The notes under the pieces were generated by a model. That model worked only from the letters and a program-made list of their open reading frames with translations. It was not told the origin of the DNA and ran no database searches. A DNA stretch of 64,000 bases, taken from NCBI GenBank assembly GCA_959607825.1, contig CAUHNW010000005.1, forward strand, positions 62,001-126,000, given 5' to 3'. A program made the translations under genes and the position numbers. Source of the DNA: HGM13006 sp900757695. Lineage in GTDB: Bacteria; Bacillota; Clostridia; Oscillospirales; Oscillospiraceae. Positions 34,071-42,106 of the stretch are shown piece by piece; the first letter of the stretch is position 1, and the number at the start of each line of letters is the position of its first letter.

Positions 34071-34105
34071 TTCCCATTGACATAGTAGGGTTTGCGTGCT
34101 ATAAT
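34071..34105 (+). promoter_or_regulatory. Internal promoter of binding-protein gene with sulfur-regulon element
   Basis: TTGACA (34077-34082) and TATAAT (34100-34105) have 17-base spacing; TTTTCCCA abuts the -35 box. Confidence 0.82.
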
Positions 34106-34161
34106 CCATTTCATAAATTAAGCATATCTGCAAAGTATGTTATTAAGAGGAGGCTGATCTC

Positions 34162-34266
34162 ATGTTTGCCCATTCATCCACGGCTTCGGAATTCCGAATG
34201 CCCATGTGCTGTCCCTCACGATGTTGTCGTGAAATCAGCCGTTTATCCACCCAGACTATGCTTTGA
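34162..34266 (+). CDS. Cysteine-codon leader peptide of the substrate-binding protein gene
   Basis: A 34-codon ORF follows AAGAGGAGG at good spacing. It has Cys-Cys at codons 16-17 and again at 21-22, the latter in R-C-C-R-E, close to the R-C-C-Q-E of the cysK leader. The second Cys pair sits in the loop of a TCACGA/TCGTGA hairpin. The stop is only 25 bases before the binding-protein start, and the ribosome site of that gene begins right after the stop, so control would be by translational coupling or masking rather than by a terminator. Confidence 0.75.
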   Translation: MFAHSSTASEFRMPMCCPSRCCREISRLSTQTML

Positions 34267-34291
34267 TTTTAAGAAAGAAGGAACAATTTCC

Positions 34292-35203
34292 ATGAAACAT
34301 ACATTATTAAAGCTCACCGCCGCACTGACCGCTGTACTGACCTTGTTCTCCGGCTGCGGCAGCACTTCCGCCTCCACCACCTCCGCCGCATCGGCTGACA
34401 CTGCCGCAGCCTCGGCCGGAAGCACACAGACTGCCGAAGATGCAGGCGGGGCATTCCACACGCTGGATGAGATCAAAGAGAGTGGCAAAATCATTATCGG
34501 CGTATTCTCTGACAAGGCTCCCTTTGGCTATGTAGATGAAAATGGTGCCTATCAGGGCTACGATGTCTACTTTGCAGACCGGATCGGCAAGGATCTGGGC
34601 GTGAATGTGGAATATGTCTCTCTGGATCCCGCCAGCCGTGTCGAATTTGTCCAGACCGGAAAGGTCGATGTGGTACTGGCAAACTTCACAGTCACCGAAG
34701 AGCGGGCACAGCAGGTAGATTTTGCTCTGCCCTATATGAAGGTATCTCTGGGCGTTGTATCTCCTGACGGCAATGTTATCACCGATGTCAGCCGATTGGA
34801 CGGCAAGACACTGATCGTCTGCAAGGGCACAACCGCTGAAACCTATTTCTCTGAGAATTATCCCAATGTAACACTGCAAAAGTATGACCAGTACGCTGAC
34901 GCCTACAATGCGCTGCTGGATGGCCGCGGAGATGCATTCTCTACCGATAATACCGAGGTTCTGGCATGGGCATTGTCCAACCCCGGCTTTACCGTGGGCA
35001 TCGACTCTCTGGGCGATGTGGATACCATCGCTCCCGCAGTGCACAAGGGCAACAGCACCCTGCTGGATTGGCTGAATACCGAAATTGAATCCCTTGGCGA
35101 AGAGCAGTTCTTCCACGCAGACTATGACGCTACCTTGGCTCCGGTTTATGGCGAAGCCGCTGACCCGGAAGCTCTGGTGGTAGAAGGCGGAAAGGTCGAA
35201 TAA
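34292..35203 (+). CDS. Amino-acid (probably cystine) substrate-binding lipoprotein
   Basis: The 303-residue protein starts with a lipoprotein signal peptide and lipobox FSGC. A Ser/Ala-rich linker is followed by the SBP family 3 fold with IIIGVFSDKAPFGYVDENGA, GYDVYFADRIGKDLGV and VEFVQTGKVDVVLANFTVT. It captures the amino acid outside the membrane and delivers it to the permeases encoded just upstream. It has its own promoter and Cys leader, which would allow the binding protein to be made in excess over the membrane parts. Confidence 0.92.
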   Translation: MKHTLLKLTAALTAVLTLFSGCGSTSASTTSAASADTAAASAGSTQTAEDAGGAFHTLDEIKESGKIIIGVFSDKAPFGYVDENGAYQGYDVYFADRIGKDLGVNVEYVSLDPASRVEFVQTGKVDVVLANFTVTEERAQQVDFALPYMKVSLGVVSPDGNVITDVSRLDGKTLIVCKGTTAETYFSENYPNVTLQKYDQYADAYNALLDGRGDAFSTDNTEVLAWALSNPGFTVGIDSLGDVDTIAPAVHKGNSTLLDWLNTEIESLGEEQFFHADYDATLAPVYGEAADPEALVVEGGKVE

Positions 35204-35238
35204 TTTGCCTGATCTATATACCTCCAAATAGATGAAGC

Positions 35239-35279
35239 ACCCGGCGCATATGCGATGTACATATGCGCCGGGTACCTTT
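35239..35279 (+). terminator. Terminator of the transporter operon
   Basis: ACCCGGCGCATATG and exact complement with a seven-base loop, followed by a weak T-rich tail. Confidence 0.8.
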
Positions 35280-35280
35280 A

Positions 35281-35961
35281 TCATGTTTTCAGCAGCTGCG
35301 GAAGTTCCATCAATGCATCAATCTCATAGTCCACATGGATATCTGGCCGCCGGGGCTTATGTTTGGGATTAAACCAACAGGTCTGAATGCCCGCATTGTT
35401 GCCGCCTCGGATGTCGGAGGTCAAGCTGTCCCCGATGATCATGGCCTGCGCCCGGTCAAAACCCGGTATTCTGGCAAAGCATCGGTCAAAGAACTCCTTC
35501 TTGGGCTTGTCTGCACCGATCCGCTCCGAAATAAAGATATCCTGAAAGTAGTGTGCAATCCCAGAATCCCGCAAACGGCAATCCTGCACCATGGCAGTAC
35601 CGTTGGATACCAGATAGAGCCGATAGCTCCCATATAGTGCCTCCAGCAGCTCCGGCGCACTGGGCATAAAGTCATGTCCCTTGGCCAGCATTCTTTCATA
35701 GCAATCCTGCGTTTCCCGGCTGGACGCTTCGATACCCATCTCCTGAAACAGCAGCTCAAAACGGCGCACCAGCACCTGCTGCCGGGTAAGCTTTCCTTCC
35801 TCCAAAAGCTCCCACTGGGTCTGATTGATGACGCTGTAGCGGGAAACCATATTGTCATCGGGCGTGATCCCAACGAAGCTGAGGGCCTGCCGCAAGGCCC
35901 AAGCCTCCGCCTTGTGAAAGTCCAGCAGTGTTTCATCTAAGTCAAACAGCAGATACTTCAT
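35281..35961 (-). CDS. HAD-superfamily phosphatase, YjjG-like
   Basis: The 226-residue HAD hydrolase has motif I FDLDETLLD, a helical cap, motif II in LYLVSNGT and motif IV IIGDSLTSDIRGG. It resembles YjjG/YfnB nucleotidases that remove phosphate from non-canonical pyrimidine nucleotides. The start is the ATG after AGGAGG, inside the end of the upstream MATE gene (20-base overlap), so the two are probably co-translated. Confidence 0.85.
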   Translation of the reverse strand: MKYLLFDLDETLLDFHKAEAWALRQALSFVGITPDDNMVSRYSVINQTQWELLEEGKLTRQQVLVRRFELLFQEMGIEASSRETQDCYERMLAKGHDFMPSAPELLEALYGSYRLYLVSNGTAMVQDCRLRDSGIAHYFQDIFISERIGADKPKKEFFDRCFARIPGFDRAQAMIIGDSLTSDIRGGNNAGIQTCWFNPKHKPRRPDIHVDYEIDALMELPQLLKT

Positions 35962-37351
35962 TGTTTTCCTCCTGCCCACGGAACGTCTTTTTTTGCTTTG
36001 CAATACACCTGCGAAGCCAGCCCCCCTGAAAATAGTAGATCAGATACATCAGCGACGTGATGATCCATGTAATGGGATAGCTCCACTCCACCATGGTCAC
36101 CGTAGGATGCAGTGGAACTGCCACAAAGATCCACAAAACACGCAATACGCACACACCAAAGCAGGTCATCAGCGTTGGGGCCACCACATCACCAGCTCCA
36201 CGGACAGCACCTGAGAGCACCTCTACGCAGATATAGGTCAGATAAGTGGGAACCAGAAAATACATCATATCTAATGTGATCTCTATTACCTCTGCGTCGT
36301 TGGTAAAAAGCCGCAGCAACGGGTGGGCCAGCAGCAGCATGCCGCCGCTGATAATCACCGTCAGGACAGCTAAAATTCCGAGTCCTATCATCGTTCCTTT
36401 CTTCATACGGTCATATTTTCCCGCGCCAAAATTCTGCCCCACAAATGTGGTCACAGACAGCCCCATGGCATTTACCGTCATCCAGTATACAAAGTCTACC
36501 TTGCCATATACCGTCCAGCTTGCCACCGTAGCGGTTCCAAAGCTGTTGATGCTGGCTTGGATCACCATATTGCTGACCGTATAGAGGATCGATTGGAGTC
36601 CTGCCGGAAGCCCCAGCCGCAGCATTTGCCGCAGCAGAAATGGATCCATTCGTAAATCCCGGATCCGCAGCTGCCAAGGCTCCCCAGCTGCTTTGGTCAG
36701 GCACAGCAGGGTCAGGCAGCAGGAGAGTATCTCAGAAATGACTGTAGCCAGTGCAGCGCCAGCTACCCCCATGGGGATCACTGCCACCAGAACCAGATCC
36801 AGCAGAATATTCGCAATGGCCGATGCGATCAGAAAATACAGTGGCCGCCGGGAATCTCCAATGGCCCGCAGAATCGATGTGCCCATATCATAGAGCATCA
36901 GGGGGATCATCCCCATATAATAGACCCGGATATAGGTCATCGCGTCCTCCATAATATCCTGCGGTGTATTCATCATACGCAGGGTCACCTTGGCCGTTAA
37001 TATTCCCAGTACGGTAAACACCAAGCCGGAAAACACAGCCAGAAGGATCGCCGTATGTACCCCTGCGGATACCTTTTCACGATCTCTTGCGCCAAAATAT
37101 TGGGCAATGACCACCGAGGCCCCACTGGCCAGACCTGTAAAAAAACCCACCAGCAGAGAGACAATAACCGAAGTTGCCCCTACTGCCGCCAGTGCTGAAG
37201 TTCCCAGAAAACGGCCCACAATGATCGTGTCCGCTGTATTATAAAATTGCTGAAAAAAAGTTCCCATCCAAATGGGAAAGAAAAAGCCCATCAGCGGTTT
37301 CCAGATAGAGCCTTCCGTAATTCCATTGTGGTCAATGGTGCCTATGCGCAT
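35942..37351 (-). CDS. MATE family efflux transporter
   Basis: The 469-residue protein has twelve predicted helices and the MATE opening PIWMGTFFQQFYNTADTIIVGRFLGT. The second half starts near MLRLGLPAGLQSILY. I chose the ATG at 37351 with an upstream GGGGG because the ATG ten codons earlier lacks a ribosome site. It heads a two-gene unit with the HAD phosphatase. The exported substrate is unknown. Confidence 0.92.
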   Translation of the reverse strand: MRIGTIDHNGITEGSIWKPLMGFFFPIWMGTFFQQFYNTADTIIVGRFLGTSALAAVGATSVIVSLLVGFFTGLASGASVVIAQYFGARDREKVSAGVHTAILLAVFSGLVFTVLGILTAKVTLRMMNTPQDIMEDAMTYIRVYYMGMIPLMLYDMGTSILRAIGDSRRPLYFLIASAIANILLDLVLVAVIPMGVAGAALATVISEILSCCLTLLCLTKAAGEPWQLRIRDLRMDPFLLRQMLRLGLPAGLQSILYTVSNMVIQASINSFGTATVASWTVYGKVDFVYWMTVNAMGLSVTTFVGQNFGAGKYDRMKKGTMIGLGILAVLTVIISGGMLLLAHPLLRLFTNDAEVIEITLDMMYFLVPTYLTYICVEVLSGAVRGAGDVVAPTLMTCFGVCVLRVLWIFVAVPLHPTVTMVEWSYPITWIITSLMYLIYYFQGGWLRRCIAKQKKTFRGQEENNEVSAV

Positions 37352-37489
37352 GGCGTTTCCCCCGTTTCGACCATTTCTCATTCTCTCTTATTATATAGGG
37401 GTCATTGGGAAAAAGCAATCCTTCATTCCCTCCATTATTTCAATACACATTCTGCCTTTTGCCGCATACAGTTTTCTGAGGTGATACCA

Positions 37490-37957
37490 ATGGAGAAAAA
37501 GATCGATGAGGCCGCAGTATGGCAGCGGGTGAGTGGAGCATCGGCAGAAGGAATGCAGAGCTCCAGCCCGCCGGTACTTGTTCTGCCGGAGTTAATGGAG
37601 CTTCTGTCCGATATGGAGCGGTGCAGCGCCCTGCTTTCCCGCATGACCCGGAGCGGCGTTCGAGGCAGTGCGCCGCTTCAGCAGACACAGCGACAGCAGG
37701 TGACACTCATGCGTGGAATTACCTGCTTGCTGTCCGGCACACCCCAAGCCCCGGGGATTTCTTCGCTGCCCGGCGGCACACTGTCCGGACAGCTGATCTG
37801 GCTGCTTGAATCCATGGAGCGCACGGCTGACCGGCTGGATGCCATTGCCCCGCGCACCGGTGGATTGGTGCAAACGATCCTGCGGGAGCTGGCCCAGCAG
37901 CAGCGGCAGAGCTGGAGCCGCGCCATCGCCCTGCTGGGTTCTGCACTGGAGGGATAG
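37490..37957 (+). CDS. Helical cytosolic protein of unknown function
   Basis: The 155-residue product starts after a GAGGTGAT site. It is almost wholly helical, rich in Leu, Ser, Arg and Gln, with amphipathic segments LPELMELLSDMERCSALLSR and LIWLLESMERTADRLDAIA and a possible four-helix bundle. No metal-binding or catalytic motif stands out, and I do not recognise a family. It is read in the same direction as the beta-helix gene 130 bases downstream. Confidence 0.65.
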   Translation: MEKKIDEAAVWQRVSGASAEGMQSSSPPVLVLPELMELLSDMERCSALLSRMTRSGVRGSAPLQQTQRQQVTLMRGITCLLSGTPQAPGISSLPGGTLSGQLIWLLESMERTADRLDAIAPRTGGLVQTILRELAQQQRQSWSRAIALLGSALEG

Positions 37958-38088
37958 CGCCAAATGCACCTTTCCATTCTCTTTGTGCCCTTTCGGTGAA
38001 AATCTTTTGCTTTCTAATGGTTTTAGTGTTACAGTGAATATAAGAAGATTTTGTGCTGAACCGCACAAAGGAAAGTGAGGAATGAACC

Positions 38089-39381
38089 ATGGACCCCTTT
38101 GTAAAAAAGCCTGATCCCATTGCTCCGGAGCCGGAGGTTGAGGCCAGAATGGCCCAGCTGTCGGCCTACACCGTCATTGGGGAAGAAACCACTGACCGAC
38201 GCACCGATAAGGCCACCTTTACCTCTACCGGCGAAGCCGGTGCCTCTGCCATCTATCTTCGGGACGGCGGAACTCTGTATCTGAAGAATCCGGAGATCCA
38301 CGGCTATGGTGAAATGACCCAGGAGGATCTGCGGAATGAGCTGGGCAGCAAATATGGCTTCTGCGCCGCAGTCCTGTCCAATCAGAAAACCAGCCACGTT
38401 ACGCTGGTCAACCCCAAGATCGTATGCCATGAGCAGTCCACTGCCAACGGCGCCTATGCGATCTTTGGCGGTGCCGTGGTGATCGAGGGCGGCACCATCG
38501 ACACCTGCAATCGACAGGGCCACGGTGTTGATGCCTCTTACGGCGGCCATGTCTACTGCAATGGCACCGTGATCCATACCGGCGGACGCAACTCCGGCGC
38601 TTTGGCCACTGATTTTCAGGGCGGCTACATCACGGTCCGGGATATTGATGCCACCACCGAGATCCCCGGTTCCCCCGGCATTTATACTGCGGGAAAATCC
38701 ATTATTACCGCCTACAACTCCAAATTCCTTTCCAAGGGCTGCGAGGCTGTGATGGTTGCCCATTCTCTGGGCCACACCTATCTCTATGACTGTGAGCTCA
38801 CCGGCACCGTTGCTCTGAACACCCACAACTCCATGAGTCCCGAATACTCCTATATCCATATGTTCGGCGGAAAGCTGAACTCCTCCAAGGCATCCATTCT
38901 CTGCGCCGAGGACGGAAAAGCCGTTATGAATCTGGATCATGTCACCATTGGTGACATTGCCGACGGCAATCTGGCCTTTGCCCACGCCGGCGGACGACTG
39001 GTCGCAAATTTGGCTGAAATGAATGTTTCCGGTCATCTTGACCGGGAAGAAAAATCCTATTTGGAAGTAAATCTGAAGAATGCCACCCTTACCGGCAAGG
39101 CAAACGCCACAGTCCTGTCGCTGGACAACACCTCTGTATGGAATGTCACCGGCGATAGTAAAATCGCCACGCTCTCCATTGCACCCGGTGCAGGGATCAC
39201 CGCAAGCGCTCCTGTCACCATTACCTATGGTGCCGTGGAAGGCACGCTGCCGCAGGCAGAAAATATCACCTTCCGGCAGGATCCCGGCTTGACGGATGAC
39301 TATGAGGCAAAGATGATGATGCCGCCTCCGGGCGGCCCCGGCGGCCCAGGTATGCCGCCCCCGCCTCCTCCCATGGACTAA
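38089..39381 (+). CDS. Cytosolic right-handed beta-helix protein with Gly/Pro tail
   Basis: The 430-residue protein is built of short repeating strand-turn units (for example GGAVVIEGGTIDTCNRQGHG, GHVYCNGTVIHTGGRNSG) typical of parallel beta-helices such as pectate-lyase-like folds. There is no signal peptide or anchor, which is unusual because most such proteins are secreted. The last 24 residues are MMMPPPGGPGGPGMPPPPPP-like, resembling the Gly/Pro tracts of the OYE and SnoaL-like proteins. A similar protein is at 40417. No catalytic residues can be assigned. Confidence 0.75.
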   Translation: MDPFVKKPDPIAPEPEVEARMAQLSAYTVIGEETTDRRTDKATFTSTGEAGASAIYLRDGGTLYLKNPEIHGYGEMTQEDLRNELGSKYGFCAAVLSNQKTSHVTLVNPKIVCHEQSTANGAYAIFGGAVVIEGGTIDTCNRQGHGVDASYGGHVYCNGTVIHTGGRNSGALATDFQGGYITVRDIDATTEIPGSPGIYTAGKSIITAYNSKFLSKGCEAVMVAHSLGHTYLYDCELTGTVALNTHNSMSPEYSYIHMFGGKLNSSKASILCAEDGKAVMNLDHVTIGDIADGNLAFAHAGGRLVANLAEMNVSGHLDREEKSYLEVNLKNATLTGKANATVLSLDNTSVWNVTGDSKIATLSIAPGAGITASAPVTITYGAVEGTLPQAENITFRQDPGLTDDYEAKMMMPPPGGPGGPGMPPPPPPMD

Positions 39382-39393
39382 TTGCACATGACA

Positions 39394-39426
39394 AAATGCC
39401 GCTCTGTGAAAAGCAGAGCGGCATTT
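39394..39426 (+). terminator. Intrinsic terminator
   Basis: AAATGCCGCTCTG and complement around a seven-base loop follow the beta-helix gene. Confidence 0.85.
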
Positions 39427-39524
39427 ATGATGATTTACATGAAATTTACATGCAAGTCAAATAGAATTTTACATTCCCTCGGTATCATAATAACAGAACG
39501 TAAAGAAAGTGAGGAATGCAATAC

Positions 39525-40313
39525 ATGGAACAACTATTGGCCAAAAAAGGCTTTATCTGTGATATGGATGGTGTGATCTATCACGGTAACCGACTGCTGC
39601 CGGGGGTAAAGGAATTCTTAAACTGGCTCAAGCAAAATGACAAGAGCTTCTTATTTCTCACCAACTCCGGTCAGTATACCCCCAAGGAGCTCCAGCAAAA
39701 GCTCTGGCGTATGGAACTGGATGTGGATGAATCCCATTTTTATACCAGTGCACTGGCCACTGCCCATTTTCTCAGCAGTCAGGCACCGGGATGCAGTGCC
39801 TATGTAATGGGAGAGCACGGTATTTTGAATGCCCTGTATGACGCAGGCATTACCTATAACGATGTCAATCCCGACTATGTCGTTGTGGGCGAGGCCAGCG
39901 GATATAATCTTGAGATGATTACCAAAGCCATTCGTCTGGTCAATGCCGGTGCAAAGCTCATTGGCACAAACTACGACCTGACGGGTCCCACCGAAACGGG
40001 AATCGCACCGGCCTGCCGCGCCATGCTGGCGCCCATTGAGCTGGCCACTGGCAAAAAGGCATATTACGTGGGAAAGCCCAATCCGCTGATGATGCGCACC
40101 GGGCTGAAGCTGCTGGGTGTTCATTCCGAGGATGCTGCGATCATCGGGGATCGAATGGACACCGACATTGTTGCCGGAATCGAATCCGGATTGGACACCG
40201 TGCTGGTGCTCTCCGGCGTCACCACCAGAGAGAACATGCTGGAATTCCCTTACCGTCCCCGGCTGATCCTTGATGGGGTTGGAGATATTCCCGCTGCCGC
40301 AGCAGCTCTGTGA
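39525..40313 (+). CDS. HAD-IIA phosphatase, NagD/AraL-like
   Basis: The 262-residue hydrolase has motif I ICDMDGVIYHGN, motif II FLTNSGQYT, the C2B cap between them and motif IV IIGDRMDTDIVAG with the family GKPNP segment. It dephosphorylates small sugar or nucleotide phosphates. Of two nearby ATGs I prefer 39525, nine bases after GAGGA; the one at 39516 overlaps the ribosome site. Confidence 0.9.
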   Translation: MEQLLAKKGFICDMDGVIYHGNRLLPGVKEFLNWLKQNDKSFLFLTNSGQYTPKELQQKLWRMELDVDESHFYTSALATAHFLSSQAPGCSAYVMGEHGILNALYDAGITYNDVNPDYVVVGEASGYNLEMITKAIRLVNAGAKLIGTNYDLTGPTETGIAPACRAMLAPIELATGKKAYYVGKPNPLMMRTGLKLLGVHSEDAAIIGDRMDTDIVAGIESGLDTVLVLSGVTTRENMLEFPYRPRLILDGVGDIPAAAAAL

Positions 40314-40329
40314 TTTGACTCTATGGTTT

Positions 40330-40364
40330 CCTCTCCTGCAGCTTGCGGTGAGAGGTTTTATTTT
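40330..40364 (+). terminator. Terminator of HAD-IIA gene
   Basis: CCTCTC and GAGAGG enclose a partly paired loop and are followed by TTTTATTTT. Confidence 0.65.
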
Positions 40365-40370
40365 ACGAAA

Positions 40371-40406
40371 AACAGGGGAACAGTTTCTGTGAACTGTCCC
40401 CCTGTT
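40371..40406 (-). terminator. Terminator of second beta-helix gene
   Basis: AACAGGGGAACAGTT pairs with AACTGTCCCCCTGTT with one mismatch, just past the minus-strand stop at 40417. Confidence 0.75.
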
Positions 40407-40416
40407 TATTTTGGAA

Positions 40417-41826
40417 TTACTGTCCTTTGACCTCTAAGATTCCGCCAGAGGGCAGGGGACAGGTCATGTTCTCTGCTCCAATGGCGTGGATGGTGACACC
40501 TGCAACCGCATCGATCTGCTCCTTGGAAATATCCCCGTGAATTACTACCTGCGAATCTGCCGTAGCAGTCCAGTGGCTGCCTGCATCCAAGCTGAGGAGT
40601 ACGCCCCCGGTAACCGCCCCGGTGAGGCTGGCGCCCTCCAGCTTTACCGTCATCCGACGCTTGGGATCCTCATGGAGTATGCTGCCCTGCGCCTCCATAT
40701 TGCGGATCACGGCATGGATGCCGTACACGTCTCTGCCGGTGGGATCCGGCGCACAGGGATCATCATTGATTCGGGACTTCAGCAGCACACCTGCATCGGA
40801 GCTTATTTTTGTCTTCTCCAGCAGCACATCTGCATTGCAGCTCTTGCAGATGATCGCCGGCTCCTCACACTGGTAGCTGCCGCCGATGATGGAAATGTCC
40901 GACACCTGTGTAAAGATGCCGTCTCCGGGGCCGCCGCCTACCACATGGTTCAGCACCACATAACTGCCGCATTTGGCCGTACAATCCACCAGCTTAACGC
41001 TGGACTCTCCCGCCACAATGGCTGCCATGTTTTGAACATCCAAATTGCAGCGATTCAATACACAATGACAATCCGTATCGGCATAGGTTCCATAGCCGGA
41101 ACGGGTGGTGATCACATTGCAGTCATTGGCCTCCAGATACACCCGCTGGCCTGCGGCGTCTGTCGAAAGGGCCGCCCAACTGTCTGCAATGATGGTGGAA
41201 TTGTAAAAATAGCTCTCCGAATCCATGACCGTACAATGGGTGCGCATATTCCCCTCGATCTCCAGAAATACCGGCGGCTTGGACATGCCGGGGCCAATCA
41301 CCCATGTCACTTCCTTTTCATCCACCGGCCACGGCTCTCCATGGGAAATAAGCATAGAATCATAGACCCTCAGAACGCTATTTCCACCTGCGGAGGTGGC
41401 ACAGCGGAGTTTCCCGTCCATATTGATCCGGCAGTCCTTCAGGGTCAGGCTTCCATGATCTTCTACTGCTGCACCGCTGAGCTTTCCGCCCAATCCCTGT
41501 CCCTGGCCGGACAGTCGGATGTTGGCATGCTCCAAGGTGTAATCACAGCCGGAAACGTAGACACCGCCCATGCTGTCACTGTTGGCATTCAGATGTACGC
41601 CGCTGGCCTTTTTCGCATCGATTTTCCCGGTAATTGCCTCGTTTTGATTGGCAATCTTGCCATCCACGATCTCCAGTGCCGCAAAGATCGGCCGCTCAGG
41701 AGGCATTTCAGGCCCGCCGCCGGGACCCCCGGGGCCCTCATGTCCGTCCTCCATGGGAGGCCCCTGCATTTTCTGATAAGGACTGCGAACAAAGCTCTGA
41801 TGGGGGATGCCATGAATCTGATCCAT
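40417..41826 (-). CDS. Cytosolic beta-helix protein with N-terminal Gly/Pro tract
   Basis: The 469-residue protein begins with a short region containing EGPGGPGGGPEMPPERP (residues about 30-46) and then consists of beta-helix coils (for example GVYVSGCDYTLEHANIRLSG, VYLEANDCNVITTRSGYGTY). Cys and Asn occur at regular turn positions. No signal peptide is seen. It is a diverged relative of the protein at 38089, with the Gly/Pro tract at the opposite end. The two flank a HAD phosphatase on opposite strands. Function unknown. Confidence 0.75.
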   Translation of the reverse strand: MDQIHGIPHQSFVRSPYQKMQGPPMEDGHEGPGGPGGGPEMPPERPIFAALEIVDGKIANQNEAITGKIDAKKASGVHLNANSDSMGGVYVSGCDYTLEHANIRLSGQGQGLGGKLSGAAVEDHGSLTLKDCRINMDGKLRCATSAGGNSVLRVYDSMLISHGEPWPVDEKEVTWVIGPGMSKPPVFLEIEGNMRTHCTVMDSESYFYNSTIIADSWAALSTDAAGQRVYLEANDCNVITTRSGYGTYADTDCHCVLNRCNLDVQNMAAIVAGESSVKLVDCTAKCGSYVVLNHVVGGGPGDGIFTQVSDISIIGGSYQCEEPAIICKSCNADVLLEKTKISSDAGVLLKSRINDDPCAPDPTGRDVYGIHAVIRNMEAQGSILHEDPKRRMTVKLEGASLTGAVTGGVLLSLDAGSHWTATADSQVVIHGDISKEQIDAVAGVTIHAIGAENMTCPLPSGGILEVKGQ

Positions 41827-42015
41827 CTGTTTTTCCTTCTTTCCTATATATTTTGGATACTAATTATTATAGTACAGGATCCCAGTTTTTTTAACTGTCT
41901 TTCTGACGCAAATTTACGGCCCTTTCTTGTACATTTTCACGAAGATCCCCGTCCCATGTATTCCACGGGTATTCCATTCTTTTCCGATATTTTTCACAAA
42001 ATCTTCACATTTCTC

Positions 42016-42044
42016 TTGCCTGCCGGTGGATCTTGGGGTATAAT
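42016..42044 (+). promoter_or_regulatory. Promoter of CoA-transferase 2
   Basis: TTGCCT and TATAAT lie 17 bases apart, 63 bases before the start. Confidence 0.7.
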
Positions 42045-42106
42045 AAGGGGTAAATGCATGAATTGCTGCACCGCAGCGTATCCTTTCTCGGTTAGGAGTT
42101 TCCATT

